From: Vulcaniibacterium thermophilum
GTDB taxonomy: Bacteria > Pseudomonadota > Gammaproteobacteria > Xanthomonadales > Xanthomonadaceae
Direction: 5' to 3'
Assembly (NCBI RefSeq): GCF_007923255.1
Contig: NZ_VOHJ01000029.1
Span: forward strand, 1 to 35,399
DNA length: 35,399 nucleotides
The notes under the pieces were generated by a model. That model was not told the origin of the DNA. It did not search any database and worked only from the letters and a program-made list of their open reading frames with translations. Numbering within the stretch: the stretch's first letter is position 1; every line of letters starts with the position of its first letter. Position numbers and translations under genes: made by a program. Positions 1-8,795 of this stretch are shown here, in pieces.

Positions 1-658
1 CGGCCTCATCGGCGATGCCGCGCGCGCGCTCGGCGGCGCCGGCCAGCAGCGTGCGCTGCGGCGCGGCGGGCGCGCCGCGGCGGGCGGGCACCGGCGTGGT
101 CTCGATGCAGCGCAGCTCGGCGCCGCGTCCATGCAGCGCGATCACGCGCACCTTCGCCGCCAGCGCGGCATCCTTCGGCGTGAGCGTGAGCGTCCAGGCC
201 TGGCGCGTGCCGGCGACCCCGATCCGGTAATGCCGTTCGAGCCCGGCGCGGTCGCCGGCGAGCAGCGCGCCGAAACTGGTCTGCAGACTGGCGAGCTCGG
301 GCACGCGCGACAGCGCGAACGTGCGCGGCGGCTTGCCGGCGCGCACCAGCGTCACCCGCGCCGCGGCGCCGGTGTCGATGGTGGTGGTCTCCGCGTACGG
401 CGCGCGCACCTCGCGCACCAGCACGTCCTCGCGCGGGCGGCGGTACTCGCCCTCGATCCGCAGCGGCGCCTTCAGCAGCGCCGAGCCGCGCAGCTCGACG
501 AACGCGGTGCGATCCGGCACCGGGCGCGCCAGCCGGGCGAGGATCCAGCCGGCGTCGACCGCCTCAGCCGGCGCGGCGAAGCCCGGCGTGGCCAGGATCA
601 GCAGGGTGCCCAGCGCCGCCGGCATCCAGCGCGCGCGGAGGCGAAGACGTTCGGCCAT
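1..658 (-). CDS. LolA-like outer-membrane lipoprotein carrier family protein, 3' end outside window
   Basis: Partial gene; the C-terminus runs off the left edge (219 codons visible). The protein starts MAERLRLRARW and has a signal peptide (hydrophobic core about residues 13-28, cleavage after GFA). The mature part, with a segment reading ELRGSALLKAPLRIEGEYR, resembles LolA/LolB-type beta proteins that recur in aryl-polyene and xanthomonadin clusters and are thought to move lipid or pigment across the periplasm. The ATG at 658 lies inside the end of the upstream acyltransferase gene (95-bp overlap). An alternative ATG at 625 would start directly at the signal peptide; neither has a clear Shine-Dalgarno. 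Family assignment is by pattern and operon context. Confidence 0.68.
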   Translation of the reverse strand, partial: MAERLRLRARWMPAALGTLLILATPGFAAPAEAVDAGWILARLARPVPDRTAFVELRGSALLKAPLRIEGEYRRPREDVLVREVRAPYAETTTIDTGAAARVTLVRAGKPPRTFALSRVPELASLQTSFGALLAGDRAGLERHYRIGVAGTRQAWTLTLTPKDAALAAKVRVIALHGRGAELRCIETTPVPARRGAPAAPQRTLLAGAAERARGIADEA

Positions 659-1550
659 CGTCGTGGGCCCAGAAGTCGTAGAAGTTGAACCAGTTGTACG
701 GCGCGCGCCGGGCGAAATGCTCCAGCCGGGCCGCATAACGGCGGATGAGCGCGGCCAGCGCGGCCTTGCGCTGCGCGCGCGGGATGCGCAGGCCTTCGCT
801 GAAGGTCTCGAAGTGCAGCTCGTAGCGGTTGCCGCCGCGGTACAGGCCGAACGCCAGCACCACCGGCGCGCCGAGCACGGCGGCGATCAGCCACGGCGCG
901 GTCGGCAGCGGCGCCGGCCGGCCGAGGAACTCGGCGGACTCGAACGGCTCGCCCGGCGGCACCCGGTCCACCAGCAGCGCCACCATCGCGCCCTGCGAGA
1001 CCGCGTCCTGGATCGCCAGCATCAGCGAGGGCCCCGGCTGCCCGGCGTCGATCACGGTGGCGGCCACGTCCGGATTGAGCGCGTCGAGCAGTTGCGTCAG
1101 GGCCGGGTTGTGGCCGACGTCGAGCACCACCCGCAGCTTGGCGTCCGGCCGCTCGCGCGCCAGCACGCGCAGCACCTCGAAGCTGCCCAGGTGCGAACCG
1201 AACAGCAGCACGCCCCGGCCGCGGTCGAGCTGCGCGTGCAGCTGCGCCAGCCCGTGCACCTCGACCTCGAAGCGCTTCAGCCGCTCGCCGAGCAGGAACA
1301 CGCGGTCGAGGATGGTGCAGGCGAAGGTGTGGATGTGGCGCGCCACGTCCCACAGCGTGGCCGGCCGTCCCAGCGCGCGCGTGAGCCAGGCGCGCGAGGC
1401 GCGCCGCTCCGGCCCGCGCCGGCACAGGAAGTACAGCGTGATCGGGTACAGGAACAGCCGCGCGAACGCGCGCCCGCCGTAGCGGCCGATCGAGCGGATC
1501 AGCCAGATCGCGAACCAGCCGCCGCCCTCGGGGCGATCCTTCCAGCTCAC
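564..1550 (-). CDS. LpxL/HtrB-like acyltransferase of the pigment cluster
   Basis: 328 aa, lysophospholipid/lipid A-type acyltransferase family. The catalytic H-x4-E motif is visible as HLGSFE (around residue 119), followed by a hydrophobic AxxxxxLVDR region and the family's end motif YNWFNFYDFWA. Such enzymes in aryl-polyene clusters probably attach the polyene acyl chain to its lipid or glycan head group at the inner membrane. The start is GTG, overlapping the upstream dehydratase stop as GTGA, so translation is coupled. Oddity: after the usual end (FDFWA-like) the frame stays open about 35 more residues into the LolA-like gene, so the tail may be a read-on without function. Confidence 0.82.
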   Translation of the reverse strand: MSWKDRPEGGGWFAIWLIRSIGRYGGRAFARLFLYPITLYFLCRRGPERRASRAWLTRALGRPATLWDVARHIHTFACTILDRVFLLGERLKRFEVEVHGLAQLHAQLDRGRGVLLFGSHLGSFEVLRVLARERPDAKLRVVLDVGHNPALTQLLDALNPDVAATVIDAGQPGPSLMLAIQDAVSQGAMVALLVDRVPPGEPFESAEFLGRPAPLPTAPWLIAAVLGAPVVLAFGLYRGGNRYELHFETFSEGLRIPRAQRKAALAALIRRYAARLEHFARRAPYNWFNFYDFWAHDDGRTSSPPRALDAGGAGHPADPGHAGLRRAG

Positions 1551-1828
1551 GCGCCCACCTCGCCGCTGGCGATCAGCGTCTCGCCGCGCAGCACGCGGAA
1601 GCGCCAGCGCGGCGCGGCGCCCTCCAGCTCGATGCGCGCCTGCTCGCCCGGCAGCAGCGGCTGCACGAACTTGACCTGCGGCAGCGCGCAGGCCGGCAGC
1701 GGCCCGTGCGCGCGTTCGATCGCCTCCAGCACGCGCTCCAGCACCACCACCCCGGGCACGATCGGCCGTCCCGGGAAATGGCCGGGCAGGCAGGGATGAT
1801 CGGCGGCGATCGCGAACGTCGGGCTCAT
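1547..1828 (-). CDS. FabZ/ApeI-like 3-hydroxyacyl-ACP dehydratase (hot-dog fold)
   Basis: 93 aa, short for the family. Residues 11-30 carry the FabZ-type signature: HPCLPGHFPGRPIVPG, with the catalytic His in GHFPG and the downstream Glu in VVVLERVLEAIE. It probably removes water from 3-hydroxyacyl-ACP intermediates during polyene chain growth. It starts at an ATG that overlaps the upstream PlsC stop (ATGA) and ends in GTGA with the next gene, so three genes are tightly coupled. Confidence 0.82.
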   Translation of the reverse strand: MSPTFAIAADHPCLPGHFPGRPIVPGVVVLERVLEAIERAHGPLPACALPQVKFVQPLLPGEQARIELEGAAPRWRFRVLRGETLIASGEVGA

Positions 1829-2592
1829 GCGCGGCCTTCGTACAGCGCGCTCACCGCGGCGTGGGCGTCCTGCGCCAGCCGCTCGCGCGCCTGCGGCGCG
1901 TCGGCCGGCGGCGGCGCGATCGGCGCGCCGAAGCGCACCCGGATCTCGCCGGGGTGCACGCGGAAGCCCGCGGCCGGCAGCACCCGGCCGCTGCCGACGA
2001 TCGCCACCGGCAGCACCGGCACCTGCGCGTCGACGGCGACCTGGAACGCGCCGAGCTTGAAGCGCCCGACCGTGCCGTCGCGGCTGCGGGTGCCTTCCGG
2101 AAAGATGCACAGGCTGCCCTCGCGCACCTGTTCGCTGGCGCGGCGCAGGCTCTCCACCGCGGAGTGGCGCTGCCCGCGCGCGACGAACACCATCCCCATC
2201 GCGCGCGTGTACCAGCCCAGGAACGGCACCCGCCCCAGTTCCGCCTTCAGCATGAAGCGCAGCGGCACCGGCACCGCGCGGAACAGCGCGCAGATGTCGA
2301 TCACCGACTGGTGGTTGGCGACGATCACGTAGGGCTTGGACCAGTCGATGCGGCCGTCGCCCTCCACCACCAGCCGCGCGCCGGCGCCGGTCAGAAGCCC
2401 CGGCGCCCAGATCCGCGCGGCCATCCGCAGTGGCAGCCGCGGGCCGCCGCTGAACGCGCGCACCAGCAGCGCCAGCGTGATCCACCCGGCGGTCCAGGCG
2501 AGGGTGAAGACGAGCTGGACCGCGTTGACCGGCGCCCACAGCCAGTCCGGCAGCGCGGGCAGGCGGAGGATGGAAGGGATCGGGGTGGACAT
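1825..2592 (-). CDS. PlsC-like 1-acylglycerol-3-phosphate acyltransferase
   Basis: 255 aa. An N-terminal membrane segment (about residues 18-45) is followed by the PlsC motifs NHQSVID (H-x4-D, catalytic) and FPEGTRSRDG (substrate binding). In xanthomonadin and aryl-polyene clusters two acyltransferases, one PlsC-like and one LpxL-like, occur side by side as here, which suggests successive acylation steps on the pigment lipid. It starts 60 bp downstream of the membrane-protein gene and overlaps the dehydratase gene by ATGA. Confidence 0.87.
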   Translation of the reverse strand: MSTPIPSILRLPALPDWLWAPVNAVQLVFTLAWTAGWITLALLVRAFSGGPRLPLRMAARIWAPGLLTGAGARLVVEGDGRIDWSKPYVIVANHQSVIDICALFRAVPVPLRFMLKAELGRVPFLGWYTRAMGMVFVARGQRHSAVESLRRASEQVREGSLCIFPEGTRSRDGTVGRFKLGAFQVAVDAQVPVLPVAIVGSGRVLPAAGFRVHPGEIRVRFGAPIAPPPADAPQARERLAQDAHAAVSALYEGRA

Positions 2593-2652
2593 CGGGCGAG
2601 AGGGTATCAGCGGGACGGAGCGCGCGCGGACCGCGCCGGCGGGGCGCGCACC

Positions 2653-3330
2653 TTAGCGCGCGATCCGGCGCCATGCATCCGGCCCCAGCGCGGCCATCGA
2701 GCGCAGGAAGCCGGCGAAGTTGCCGTAGGGGCGATCGGGAAAACGGCGCTGGCGATAGGCGTATTCGGCCAGGAAGAACGCCGCCACCACGCCGTACACC
2801 AGCAGGTTGGCGATGAGCGACCAGCGCGCCTGCGCCACCGCCCACGGCGGCGCGTGGCCGAGACGGGCGAGCACCCCGTCCGGCACCGCCAGCAGCGCCA
2901 GCCCCGCGTTGAGCGCGGCGATCAGACCCAGCAGCACCGCCCACGCCGCGGTCAGCGCGCGCGTGTAGCGCGCCACGTCCGGCGGCGGCGGTCCTTCGGC
3001 CACCTCGACAAGACGCGTGATCAGCGCCGTGCGCCCGCCGCGCAGCGTGCGCGCGAACAGCCAGCACAGCAGGCCGCTGAACACCACCGGCGGCGCCAGC
3101 AGCGGCAACTGCGCATGCGGCGAGCGCGCCAGCGCCACCAGCGCCGGCACCGCCGCCAGGGTCAGCGCGATCGCCCACGGCCGCCGCCGCAGCAGCGGTC
3201 CGACCAGCAGCACCAGCAGCAGGTCCGCCAGCGCCACCGCGGCCAGCGCATCGTCGTCGCGCGCGGCGGCCACGTGCGCCAGCACCGGGTAGGCCAGCGC
3301 GAGCGGCAGGCGCAGCAGGGCGACGGTCAC
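2653..3330 (-). CDS. Multipass membrane protein of the pigment cluster (COG4648-like)
   Basis: 225 aa with about six hydrophobic segments and a C-terminal cytosolic-looking tail containing RFPDRPYGNFAGFLRSM. The family (COG4648) is of unknown biochemical role but is a regular member of aryl-polyene and xanthomonadin loci. It lies 10 bp downstream of the acyl carrier protein gene and upstream of the acyltransferases, in one operon. Confidence 0.72.
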   Translation of the reverse strand: MTVALLRLPLALAYPVLAHVAAARDDDALAAVALADLLLVLLVGPLLRRRPWAIALTLAAVPALVALARSPHAQLPLLAPPVVFSGLLCWLFARTLRGGRTALITRLVEVAEGPPPPDVARYTRALTAAWAVLLGLIAALNAGLALLAVPDGVLARLGHAPPWAVAQARWSLIANLLVYGVVAAFFLAEYAYRQRRFPDRPYGNFAGFLRSMAALGPDAWRRIAR

Positions 3331-3340
3331 GGCGTCGCCG

Positions 3341-3610
3341 TCAGGTCGTGCGGTGCTGCTGGATGTGGTCGGAGAGGGCGCGCAGCGAGGCGAAGATGCG
3401 GCGGTTCTCCTCGCTGTCCGAGCGCAACTGGAAGCCGTACTTCTTCGAGATCGCCAACGCCATCTCCAGCGCGTCGATCGAGTCCAGCCCGAGCCCCTCG
3501 CCGAACAGCGGCGCCTCCGGGTCGATGCTCTCCGGGTTCACGCCTTCCAGGTTGAGGCTCTCGACGATCAGCTGCGCCAGCTCGCGCTCGGCAGGGCTCT
3601 GCTCGGACAT
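3341..3610 (-). CDS. Acyl carrier protein of the xanthomonadin/aryl-polyene cluster
   Basis: 89 aa, normal ACP size. The phosphopantetheine attachment motif is GLDSIDALE near residue 46 (modified Ser), within the typical four-helix ACP pattern. It would carry the aryl starter unit (3-hydroxybenzoate in xanthomonadin) and the growing polyene. It is the first gene visible in the leftward operon. The 171-bp gap to the divergent halogenase gene must hold both promoters. Confidence 0.9.
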   Translation of the reverse strand: MSEQSPAERELAQLIVESLNLEGVNPESIDPEAPLFGEGLGLDSIDALEMALAISKKYGFQLRSDSEENRRIFASLRALSDHIQQHRTT

Positions 3611-3781
3611 CCGGACTCCGTCCCACGGCTCACAGGGGAGCGCAACGATCCGGCATCGGCGTGCCGCGCGCAAGGGGCGCAAAACCGCGGATCGGCGGCG
3701 AACCGCCCGCGATCGGCCGGCGAAATGAACGCATGAACCGGAAGCGCGGGCGCTCGCCCGCGCCGGTATCATGCCCGCCCT
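3611..3781. promoter_or_regulatory. Divergent intergenic control region of the pigment locus
   Basis: The only gap between the leftward ACP operon and the rightward halogenase-chorismatase pair, so both promoters should lie here. A GC-rich inverted repeat (GCGCGGGCG ... CGCCCGCGC type) sits about 20-35 bp before the halogenase start. No convincing -35/-10 pair was recognised by eye. Confidence 0.4.
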
Positions 3782-5116
3782 ATGTCCGATTCCGCTTCCG
3801 ACGCCGCCGCGCTGCGCCCCGACGTGCTGATCGTCGGCGGCGGCCCGGCCGGCTGCACCGCCGCCATCCTGCTGGCCCGCAAGGGACGGCGCGTGCTGCT
3901 GCTGGAGAAGGACGCGCATCCGCGCTTCCACATCGGCGAATCGCTGCTGCCGATGAACCTGCCGATCCTGCAGCGGCTCGGCGTGCTCGAGCAGGTGCGC
4001 GCGATCGGCGTGCACAAGCCCGGCGCCGACTTTCCGGTGTCGGACGAGCGCTACAACACGTTCCGCTTCACCCGCGCGCTCGATGCCCGCATCGACCACG
4101 CCTTCCAGGTCCGGCGCGACCAGTTCGACGCGCTGCTGTTCCGGCACGCGCAGGCCGAGGGCGTGGATGCGCGCGAGCGGGTGAAGGTCGAGCGCGTGGA
4201 GTTCGGCGCCGACGGCCGCCCGGCCCGCGTGTTCGCGCGCGGCGCCGATGGACAGGCGCTGGAGATCGCGCCGCGCTATCTGATCGACGCCACCGGTCGC
4301 GACACGCTGCTCGGCAACCAGCTCAAGCTCAAGCGCAAGAACCCGCGGCACCAGTCGGCGGCGATCTTCAGCCACTTCGCCGGCGTGGCGCGCCGGCCGG
4401 GCGAGGAGGCCGGCAACATCACCGTGCAGCGCTTCGAGCACGGCTGGATGTGGCTGATCCCGCTGCCGGACGATGTGATGAGCGTCGGCGTGGTGGCCTC
4501 GCCCGAATACCTGAAACAGCGCCGCGGCGACACCGAAGGCTTCCTGATGCGCACGCTGGAGTCGGTGGCGCCGGTGCGCGCGCGCATGCAGGGCGCGCGA
4601 CGGGTGGCGCCGGTGCACGTCACCGGCAACTACTCCTACCGCTGCGCGCGCATGAGCGGCCCCGGCTGGGTGATGGTCGGCGACGCCTACGCGTTCGTCG
4701 ATCCGATCTTCTCCTCCGGCGTGTTCCTCGGCATGAACAGCGCCGAGCTCGCCGCCGGCGTGGTGCACGCCGCGCTCGATGCGCCCGCGCGCGAGCGCGC
4801 ATTGCAGCGGCGGATGGAGCGCTACCTGCAACGGGGTCTGCGCGAGTTCGAGTGGTTCATCTACCGCTTCACCACGCCGACGATGAAGCGCCTGTTCGCC
4901 CATCCGCGCAACGTCTGGCAGATCGAGCAGGCGGTGATCTCGATGCTGGCCGGCGACGTGTTCGACAACCCGCGCGTGCGGCGGCGGCTGCGCGCGTTCC
5001 GCGCGATCTACGCGATCACCGCGCTGCGCTTCCTGCCCGACGCGCTGCGCCGGCGCCTGCGCGGCCGCAGGGGCGGCGACGATTTCGGCGGCGAAACGCT
5101 GCACCTCGGGTCGTGA
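3782..5116 (+). CDS. FAD-dependent (tryptophan halogenase-like) enzyme of the xanthomonadin cluster
   Basis: 444 aa. An N-terminal Rossmann FAD site, VLIVGGGPAGCTAA (residues 15-28), is followed near residue 222 by WMWLIP, which fits the WxWxIP fingerprint separating flavin-dependent halogenases from monooxygenases. A second FAD motif, GDAYAFVDPIFSSG, lies near residue 300. Xanthomonadins are brominated aryl polyenes, so halogenation of the pigment ring is the likely role (inference from family and locus). The gene overlaps the chorismatase start by GTGA, so the two are cotranslated. Confidence 0.87.
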   Translation: MSDSASDAAALRPDVLIVGGGPAGCTAAILLARKGRRVLLLEKDAHPRFHIGESLLPMNLPILQRLGVLEQVRAIGVHKPGADFPVSDERYNTFRFTRALDARIDHAFQVRRDQFDALLFRHAQAEGVDARERVKVERVEFGADGRPARVFARGADGQALEIAPRYLIDATGRDTLLGNQLKLKRKNPRHQSAAIFSHFAGVARRPGEEAGNITVQRFEHGWMWLIPLPDDVMSVGVVASPEYLKQRRGDTEGFLMRTLESVAPVRARMQGARRVAPVHVTGNYSYRCARMSGPGWVMVGDAYAFVDPIFSSGVFLGMNSAELAAGVVHAALDAPARERALQRRMERYLQRGLREFEWFIYRFTTPTMKRLFAHPRNVWQIEQAVISMLAGDVFDNPRVRRRLRAFRAIYAITALRFLPDALRRRLRGRRGGDDFGGETLHLGS

Positions 5117-6093
5117 GCGCCGTGCCCGCCATCGCCGCGCCCGCGCTGCGGGTCGATTACCTCGACGACGCGCCGGAGCGCGTGCTCGCCGATCCGCACA
5201 CGCTCGCGGTATTCGGTTTCGGCGCGCGCGCGCCGCAGCACGACGATCCGCGCTATCTGCGCGTCCGTCTGGAGCCGTTCGGCGCGGCGCCGCTGGAGTG
5301 CTGGCGCACCGATGCGCCGGTGGCGCGCGGCCGCGAGGACGGCATCGCCTGGGCGACGAGCGGCGCGCTGCTGTTCGGCGCGCTCGAACTCGACGAGGCC
5401 GGCGACGTCGGCGCGACCGCGGAGCGGGCCTACCGCCGTCTGCGCGCATTCGTCGCCGCGCGCGGCTTCCCGCATCTGCTGCGGGTGTGGAATTACCTCG
5501 ACGCGATCACCGAGGGCGAGGGCGATGGCGAACGCTACCGCGTGTTCTGCGTCGGCCGCGCGCGTGGTCTGGGCGCGCACGATCCGGGCACGCTGCCTGC
5601 GGCGACCGCGATCGGCCGGGTCGACGGTGTGCGCCGGCTGCAGGTGTACTGGCTGGCCGCGCGCGCGCCCGGCACGCCGGTCGAGAACCCGCGCCAGATG
5701 AGCGCCTACCGCTACCCGCGCCAGTACGGCCCGCAGCCGCCGAGCTTCGCGCGCGCGATGCTGCCGCCGTCGGCGGCGATGCCGCTGCTGCTGTCGGGCA
5801 CCGCCGCGATCGTCGGCCACCAGTCGCAGCACCCGGACTGCGTGCGCGCGCAGATCGACGAGACGCTGCGCAACTTCGACGCGCTGCTGGCCGCCGCGCG
5901 CCGGCACCGGCCCGAGCTGCCGCCTGCGTTCGGCCCCGCCACGCGGCTGAAGGCGTATGTGCGCGAGGCCGGCGAGCTGCAAGCGGTACAGGCCGAGCTC
6001 GCGCGCCGCCTGCCCGGCGTGCCGTGCCTGCTGCTGCATGCCGCGGTCTGCCGGCGCGAACTGCGCATCGAGATCGACGGCACGCACGCCTGA
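5113..6093 (+). CDS. xanB2: XanB2-type chorismatase (3-hydroxybenzoate synthase)
   Basis: 326 aa. Members of this chorismatase family convert chorismate to 3- and/or 4-hydroxybenzoate; 3-hydroxybenzoate is the starter of xanthomonadin. Family features seen: LLRVWNYLDAITEGEGDGERY (positions about 124-144, including the conserved WNY), RYRVFCVGRARGL, the motif ENPRQMSAYRYPRQYGP, and SGTAAIVGHQSQH. The GTG start overlaps the halogenase stop (GTGA). An in-frame ATG is absent nearby, so the GTG is well supported. Cytosolic enzyme. Confidence 0.88.
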   Translation: MSAVPAIAAPALRVDYLDDAPERVLADPHTLAVFGFGARAPQHDDPRYLRVRLEPFGAAPLECWRTDAPVARGREDGIAWATSGALLFGALELDEAGDVGATAERAYRRLRAFVAARGFPHLLRVWNYLDAITEGEGDGERYRVFCVGRARGLGAHDPGTLPAATAIGRVDGVRRLQVYWLAARAPGTPVENPRQMSAYRYPRQYGPQPPSFARAMLPPSAAMPLLLSGTAAIVGHQSQHPDCVRAQIDETLRNFDALLAAARRHRPELPPAFGPATRLKAYVREAGELQAVQAELARRLPGVPCLLLHAAVCRRELRIEIDGTHA

Positions 6094-6236
6094 GCGCGGC
6101 CGGCCGGCGCCGCCGTCGCGTCCGGCCAGGTATCGCCGCGAGAGTCCCGCTTCGCTTTCCACCGCGCGGGCGAGCGCGGCGGGGCGATCGCATCCGACCC
6201 GGCGTACACTGCCGCCCTCACCGGGAGGGAATGCGC

Positions 6237-6485
6237 ATGGGTCTGGTCAGTCTGCTGTGGGGCATCGTCGCGCTGATCTGGATGATCGTCGCGCTCATTC
6301 CGCTGGTGGGCATCACCAACTGGCTGCTGATTCCGTTCGCGGCGGTGGGGGCGATCATCGCCGCGCTCGGCATCGCGCTGTCGCGGCCCGGCCATCGCGG
6401 GCGCGCCAAGGCCGGCCTGGTGCTGAACGCGATCGTGATCGTGGTGGCCGCGTTCCGCCTCAGCCTCGGCGGCGGGATCCTGTAG
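6237..6485 (+). CDS. Small membrane protein
   Basis: 82 aa with two hydrophobic segments at the N-terminus (GLVSLLWGIVALIWMIVAL and the following LIPFAAVGAIIAALGIAL) and a third at the C-terminus. An ATG six bases upstream (6231) is too close to the ribosome site GGGAGGGA, so the ATG at 6237 was chosen. Function unknown; it resembles short DUF4190-like inner-membrane proteins. It converges with the thiolase gene with one base between them. Confidence 0.65.
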   Translation: MGLVSLLWGIVALIWMIVALIPLVGITNWLLIPFAAVGAIIAALGIALSRPGHRGRAKAGLVLNAIVIVVAAFRLSLGGGIL

Positions 6486-6486
6486 C

Positions 6487-7764
6487 TCAGCGCTCCAGGA
6501 TCGCCACCACGCCCATGCCGCCGGCGGTGCAGATCGAGATCAGGCAGCGGCCGCGGCCGCGTTGCGCCAGTTCCTTCGCGGCGGTGGCGACGATGCGCGC
6601 GCCGGTGGCGGCGAACGGGTGGCCGGTGGCGAGCGAGGAGCCGTTGGGGTTGATCCTGGCCGGATCGATGCGGCCGAGCGGCGCCTCCAGGCCCAGCCGC
6701 GTGCGGCAGTAGTCCTCGCTCTCCCACGCGCGCAGCGTGCACAGCACCTGCGCCGCGAACGCCTCGTGGATCTCGTAGAAATCGAAGTCCTGCAGCGTCA
6801 GTCCGTTGCGGCGGAGCATCTCGGCGACCGCCACCGTCGGCGCCATCAGCAGGCCTTCGCCGTGCACGAAGTCGACCGCGGCCACGTGCGCGTCGCGCAG
6901 CCAGCACAGCGGCTCCAGGCCATGCGCCTGCGCCCACTCCGGCGTGCCGAGCAGACAGGCGGCGGCGCCGTCGGTGAGCGGGGTGGAGTTGCCGGCGGTG
7001 AGCGTGCCGCGCCCGCTGTTGCGGTCGAACGCCGGCTTCAGCGAGGCCAGCTTCTCCAGCGTGGTGTCGGGGCGCAGGATGTTGTCGCGGGTGACGCCGC
7101 GGAAGCTCACCACCAGATCGCTGAAGAAGCCGCGCTCGTAGGCGGCGGCGAGCTTCTGGTGCGAGGACAGCGCCCACTCGTCCTGCGATTCGCGCGAGAC
7201 GTTCCACTGCTTGGCCATGTCCTCGCAATGGTCGCCCATCGACTTGCCGGTGCGCGGCTCGGCCACGCCCGGAAACTCGGGCTTCAGCTCGCGCGGGTGG
7301 AAGCCCCGGAACGCGGCCAGCCGCTCGCGCGGCGTCCTGGCGCGGAACGCGGCCAGCAGGCGGTGGCGGAACGCCTTGCCGTACACGATCGGCACGTCGG
7401 AGGTGGTGTCCGAGCCGCCGCCGATGCCGGCTTCGATCTGGCCCACCGCGATCTTGTTGGCGATGTGCACGATGGTGTCGAGCGAGGTGCCGCACGCGCG
7501 CTGCAGGGTGATGCCGGGCGTCAGCGGCGACAGCCCGGAGGACAGGGCGGCCTCGCGGCCGAGATTCCAGTCGCTGCTGTGCTTGATCACCGCGCCCATC
7601 GCCACTTCGCCGAGCTGCTGGCCGTGCAGGCCGAAGCGCTCCACCAGCGCGCCGAGCGTGCGCACCGACATGCCGAGGTTGCCGACGTCCGCGTAGGCGG
7701 TGTTCTGCCGGCAGAACGGAATGCGGACGCCACCGAGCACGGCGACGGGGCGGAGCTGTCGCAT
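6487..7764 (-). CDS. Thiolase (acetyl-CoA C-acyltransferase, FadI-like)
   Basis: 425 aa. All thiolase landmarks are present: the acyl-accepting Cys in QRACGTS (about residue 94), the NEHEAF-type motif as YEIHEAFAAQ, GHPFAATGAR, and the C-terminal catalytic Cys in ICTAGGMG. It cleaves 3-ketoacyl-CoA in fatty acid degradation or makes acetoacetyl-CoA. An upstream in-frame ORF extension was rejected because GAGGTG sits seven bases before the ATG at 7764. A monocistronic gene, divergent from the unknown gene at 7875. Confidence 0.9.
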   Translation of the reverse strand: MRQLRPVAVLGGVRIPFCRQNTAYADVGNLGMSVRTLGALVERFGLHGQQLGEVAMGAVIKHSSDWNLGREAALSSGLSPLTPGITLQRACGTSLDTIVHIANKIAVGQIEAGIGGGSDTTSDVPIVYGKAFRHRLLAAFRARTPRERLAAFRGFHPRELKPEFPGVAEPRTGKSMGDHCEDMAKQWNVSRESQDEWALSSHQKLAAAYERGFFSDLVVSFRGVTRDNILRPDTTLEKLASLKPAFDRNSGRGTLTAGNSTPLTDGAAACLLGTPEWAQAHGLEPLCWLRDAHVAAVDFVHGEGLLMAPTVAVAEMLRRNGLTLQDFDFYEIHEAFAAQVLCTLRAWESEDYCRTRLGLEAPLGRIDPARINPNGSSLATGHPFAATGARIVATAAKELAQRGRGRCLISICTAGGMGVVAILER

Positions 7765-7784
7765 CGCATCACCTCGTGAAGGGA

Positions 7785-7805
7785 GCCTGCGCCGAGCGCG
7801 CAGGC
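7785..7805. promoter_or_regulatory. Inverted repeat (possible operator) between thiolase and divergent gene
   Basis: Arms GCCTGCGC and GCGCAGGC with a five-base spacer, located 21-41 bp upstream of the thiolase start in the divergent intergenic region. The size suits a dimeric repressor such as a TetR-type fatty-acid regulator, but the binding factor is unknown. Confidence 0.35.
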
Positions 7806-7874
7806 ATAATCGTTTCCGAAGTGTAGCGCCCGCTCGGGGCGCGACCAAACGCCCCCGTATCCACGAGATTCATC

Positions 7875-8762
7875 ATGAGTCCAGCCTCCGAACCGGCTCT
7901 CCACGTGCTGGGCGCGCTCGCGCTGGAGCTGCGCGGCGACGCCCCGGTGGCGCGCGCGGCGCTGACGCAGGCGCAGGCGGGCGAGCTGGCCGCGCACGTC
8001 GCGCGCGATCTGGCGGCGTTCGAGCCGCAGGCGGCGGCGCTGGAGCTGGTGCTGGTGGGCGCGCACTACGACCCGGTCGAACTGCTTCGGCCCGGCTGGC
8101 CGCTGCATCGCGAACTGGACGCGCTCGCCGCGCGCGCGCCGGGCCGCGCCGGCGCGCGCGTGATCGCCTTCGGCGCGCACGAGCAGCGTCTGCCGGGGAC
8201 GCTGACCCCGGATGCGGAGCAGCACGGCGGTCCGCTGCGGCTGGTGCCGTTCGTGCTCGGCGGCGAGCCGGAACGGGCCGCGCGCGTCGGCGAGGCGTTC
8301 GAACGCGGCCTGCTGGAGCGCGGCATGGCCGGCGCGGCGACCGCGCTGTTCGCGCAGGAGGCGTTCGGGCTGGCGATCGAGCACGCGCGCTACCTCACCG
8401 TGCACGACCTCGCCGCGATGACCGCGCTGCAGTACGAGCACGCCGGCCTCGGCGCGCTGTGGCCGGTGCTGGAGACCGCGCTGCTGGCGCCGGAGGAGGA
8501 GGCCTGGCTGGATGCGCCGCCGGAGCCGCTGGTGCGCTACGTCGACGGCGAGGCGCGGATCGCGCTGTTCTCGCCGTCCGCCTGGCAGGCGCGTTACGCG
8601 GCCACGGCCTCGTGCGACAGCGAGTCGGGCCGGCAGGCGCTGACGCGCCGGATGGCGCTGTTCGAGGCGCGCCAGCGGCAGATCGCCGCGGTGCTGCGCG
8701 CGCACGGGGTGCCGGTGACGTTCGTGCACTGCGCCGACGCCGCGCGCGAGGCGCTGGCCTGA
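7875..8762 (+). CDS. Conserved-looking protein of unknown function, 295 aa
   Basis: Not recognised. The protein is Ala/Leu/Glu-rich, without signal peptide or membrane segments. Recognisable stretches are LVGAHYDPVELLRPGWP (about 62-78), EAFGLAIEHARYLTVHDL (about 160-180) and QYEHAGLGALWPVLE. Codon usage and third-position GC match the neighbouring core genes, so it is a real gene. It starts 110 bp from the divergent thiolase and ends before a repeat-rich gap. Confidence 0.7.
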   Translation: MSPASEPALHVLGALALELRGDAPVARAALTQAQAGELAAHVARDLAAFEPQAAALELVLVGAHYDPVELLRPGWPLHRELDALAARAPGRAGARVIAFGAHEQRLPGTLTPDAEQHGGPLRLVPFVLGGEPERAARVGEAFERGLLERGMAGAATALFAQEAFGLAIEHARYLTVHDLAAMTALQYEHAGLGALWPVLETALLAPEEEAWLDAPPEPLVRYVDGEARIALFSPSAWQARYAATASCDSESGRQALTRRMALFEARQRQIAAVLRAHGVPVTFVHCADAAREALA

Positions 8763-8795
8763 GCGGCAATCGGCGATTGGCGTGGTGACGCTTGC

